Assembly: GCF_900100005.1 (NCBI RefSeq)
Contig: NZ_FNEB01000004.1
Coordinates: forward strand, 62,001-126,000
Direction of reading: 5' to 3'
Source of the DNA: Lutimaribacter saemankumensis
GTDB lineage: Bacteria > Pseudomonadota > Alphaproteobacteria > Rhodobacterales > Rhodobacteraceae
Length of the DNA: 64,000 nucleotides
Made by a program: the position numbers and the translations under genes. The notes beneath the pieces are model-generated. The model made no database searches. It was not told where the DNA came from and saw only the letters and a program-made list of their open reading frames with translations. Positions 62,675-64,000 of this stretch are shown piece by piece. Positions within the stretch are counted from its first letter, which is position 1. Every line of letters starts with the position of its first letter.

Positions 62675-62762
62675 TGCAAATTTTTGCAAACTCTTTTGTT
62701 CGATGGTCGTGGGCTGCGAAATTTTCCTGCGAGTGCAAAGTTGCAAACCATAGCTCTGCAAA
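62675..62762. promoter_or_regulatory. TGCAAA cluster in the prpE upstream region (62528-62916)
   Basis: TGCAAA occurs at 62675, 62685, 62734, 62742 and 62757, with related TGCAG and TGCGAA copies between, in an otherwise gene-free 389-base interval. The first two are one helical turn apart. Tandem TTTGCAAA octamers are, as I recall, the site of ScfR/PccR, the short-chain acyl-CoA sensor that controls propionyl-CoA assimilation in Rhodobacter. No ScfR gene is in the window. Confidence 0.55.
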
Positions 62763-62916
62763 ACCGGTCGGGGCCGGAATCACGGATTCGCGAGCCTGAC
62801 TGTTTTCGACAGCGGCGATGTCGAAATCGCATCAGACCGTGTTTCGGATCGGTGGTAGCTGTGCGGTCAGGGCGCCGCATGGTGCTGCGCCCTTTGCCTC
62901 AGGAAGGTCTGTTGCC

Positions 62917-62973
62917 ATGGGCGACACCAAGAAAAAGCCGGCGAAACCCGGCGCCAAACCCACCAAGAAATAA
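62917..62973 (+). CDS. Predicted 18-residue basic micro-protein
   Basis: A reading frame of MGDTKKKPAKPGAKPTKK is preceded by AGGAAGG (62901-62907, 9 bases from the ATG) and followed 19 bases later by an intrinsic terminator. The peptide is Lys/Pro-rich and otherwise featureless. It is too short for usual gene finders; a ribosome site and a dedicated terminator make translation or an independent small RNA plausible. A promoter is not obvious. Confidence 0.45.
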   Translation: MGDTKKKPAKPGAKPTKK

Positions 62974-62992
62974 GACATCCCCAACACGCACG

Positions 62993-63027
62993 GCGCCGCC
63001 GGTCCCGCAAGGCCGGCGGCGCTTTTT
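62993..63027 (+). terminator. Intrinsic terminator after the micro-ORF
   Basis: GCGCCGCCGG and CCGGCGGCGC form a perfect 10-base stem around a 10-base loop, followed by TTTTT. It ends 4 bases before the stop codon of the convergent malic enzyme gene. Confidence 0.9.
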
Positions 63028-63031
63028 GCGT

Positions 63032-64000
63032 TCAGCCGTAATGCGCCACGGGCGTGCCCGCGATGGCCGCCATGTTCAGCAGCCCGCGCGCGGTGATGCC
63101 GGGGGTGACCACATGCGCGCGGTTGCCCATGCCCATCAGGATCGGGCCGACCTCGAGCCCGCCGGCCTTCATTTTCAGGATGTTGCGCACACCCGATGCC
63201 GCATCGGCATGGCCGAAGATCAGAACGTTGGCGGTGCCCTGCATGCGGTTGCCCGGCAGCAGGCGTTCGCGCAGTTCCGGGTCAAGGGCGGCATCGACGT
63301 TCATTTCACCCTCATAGGCGAAATCGCGGGGCTTGCTGTCGAGTATCGCGATTGCTTCGCGCAGCCGTTTGCCCGAACCCTCGGACTGGTTGCCGAACTG
63401 GCTTTGGGAACAGAAGGCGACATTCGGCACCAGCCCGAAACGGCGGACGTGGCGCGCGGCGCCGATGGCGATCTCGGCCAGGTTTTCCGGCGTGGGCAGC
63501 GAATAGACATGGGTGTCGGCGATGAACAGCGGCCCGTCTTCCAGGATCATCATGCTGAGCGCGCCATGCGGGCGCAGATCGCCGCGGCCCAGAACCTGCG
63601 TGACATAGTTGAGGTGCCAGCGGTATTCACCGAACGTGCCGCAGATCAGGCTGTCAGCCTCTTCGCGATGCACCATGACCGCGCCGATCGCGGTCGAATT
63701 GGTGCGCATGATCGCGCGGGCAAGATCGGGTGTGACGCCGCGACGGGCCATCAATTCGTGATAGGTGCCCCAGTAATCGCGATAGCGCGGGTCGTTTTCG
63801 GGGTTCACGATATGCAGGTCGCGGCCCGGCCGCACGGTCAGGCCATAGCGTTCGCAACGGCGTTCGATCACCTCGGGGCGCCCGATCAGGATGGGCTGTT
63901 CGGTCGTTTCCTCAAGTATCGCCTGCGCGGCGCGCAGAACGCGTTCGTCCTCGCCCTCGGCAAAGACGATGCGGCGCGCGGCGGTGGCGGCGGCCTCGAA
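63032..64000 (-). CDS. maeB: C-terminal part of NADP-dependent malic enzyme (phosphotransacetylase-like domain), partial
   Basis: The last 322 residues of a MaeB-type malic enzyme, open to the right edge. The visible part is the PTA-like regulatory domain: FAEGEDERVLRAAQ, PILIGRPEVIERR, ENDPRYRDYWGTYHELMARRG and IADTHVYSLPTPENLAEIA, ending in AIAGTPVAHYG. In these enzymes the domain binds acetyl-CoA and controls activity without phosphotransacetylase function. A true Pta is less likely because of the MARRGVTPD region and its length. Confidence 0.85.
   Translation of the reverse strand, partial: FEAAATAARRIVFAEGEDERVLRAAQAILEETTEQPILIGRPEVIERRCERYGLTVRPGRDLHIVNPENDPRYRDYWGTYHELMARRGVTPDLARAIMRTNSTAIGAVMVHREEADSLICGTFGEYRWHLNYVTQVLGRGDLRPHGALSMMILEDGPLFIADTHVYSLPTPENLAEIAIGAARHVRRFGLVPNVAFCSQSQFGNQSEGSGKRLREAIAILDSKPRDFAYEGEMNVDAALDPELRERLLPGNRMQGTANVLIFGHADAASGVRNILKMKAGGLEVGPILMGMGNRAHVVTPGITARGLLNMAAIAGTPVAHYG

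Overview
The window is a high-GC (roughly 64-66% by eye) chromosomal segment of an alphaproteobacterium, most probably a Rhodobacteraceae/Roseobacter-group member. Support: a GcrA cell-cycle regulator, a RirA-like Rrf2 regulator, GTTC-N7-GTTC type LexA box, the gene order murA-DUF2948-hisD-UPF0262-lmwPTP-infA-maf-rng-yacG that is typical of that group, DUF2794, CDGSH and DUF411 proteins, and an interspersed repeat (CTTCATCTTGCC ... AAATACTCCGGGGG) that I associate with Rhodobacterales intergenic regions. Nearly everything is core or ordinary accessory metabolism; there is no prophage, IS element, CRISPR array or rRNA operon in view.

Layout. 1-2.7 kb: a truncated unknown gene, DUF2254 membrane protein, gamma-glutamylcyclotransferase-like protein and a RirA-like iron-sulfur regulator. 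2.7-7.5 kb: glycine cleavage operon gcvT-gcvH-gcvP behind a tandem glycine riboswitch. 7.5-15 kb: a frameshifted lipoprotein gene, a flavin monooxygenase/nitroreductase pair with a divergent MarR regulator, an inositol-phosphatase family protein, an orphan C-terminally shortened dnaE2 with a LexA box, and a lytic-transglycosylase lipoprotein. 15-17.2 kb: hspQ with an RpoH-like promoter, a helically spaced array of ACCGCGCGGT palindromes, and a GC-poor islet carrying a HEPN-type predicted RNase. 17.2-24.4 kb: lepA, L,D-transpeptidase, CDGSH-cutA, DCC protein, acylphosphatase, rimO, NUDIX and a Pit phosphate transporter. 24.4-31.4 kb: AsmA protein, a 4-TM protein, argD-argF, an ABC-2 permease and gcrA. 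31.4-40.6 kb: copper-related small proteins (DUF411, PCuAC), a CBS-tailed M50 protease, hrpB, meaB, an ABC exporter, rpmB. 40.6-53 kb: sirtuin, two low-MW phosphatase-like proteins, two HisD paralogs, tRNA-Thr(GGT), the murA-yacG cluster interrupted by a cytochrome c and by a SnoaL-GNAT-nitrilase trio. 53-60.5 kb: HD-domain protein, DUF2794, paaX, paaZ and the divergent paaI-thiolase-paaK-paaR operon of phenylacetate catabolism. 60.6-64 kb: prpE with a TGCAAA array in its promoter, an 18-residue micro-ORF with its own terminator, and the end of maeB.

Functional links. The glycine riboswitch senses glycine and controls its oxidation by the GcvTHP system. PaaX and PaaR are two repressor types in one phenylacetate locus; its products (acetyl-CoA, succinyl-CoA) and propionyl-CoA made by PrpE enter central metabolism, with malic enzyme alongside. 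The items I consider most worth a follow-up are the HEPN gene in its GC-poor islet, the phased palindrome array next to it, the dispersed Rhodobacterales-type repeat family (7 loci here), the micro-ORF at 62.9 kb and the orphan truncated dnaE2. All functional statements rest on motif recognition from the sequence; no database search was run.
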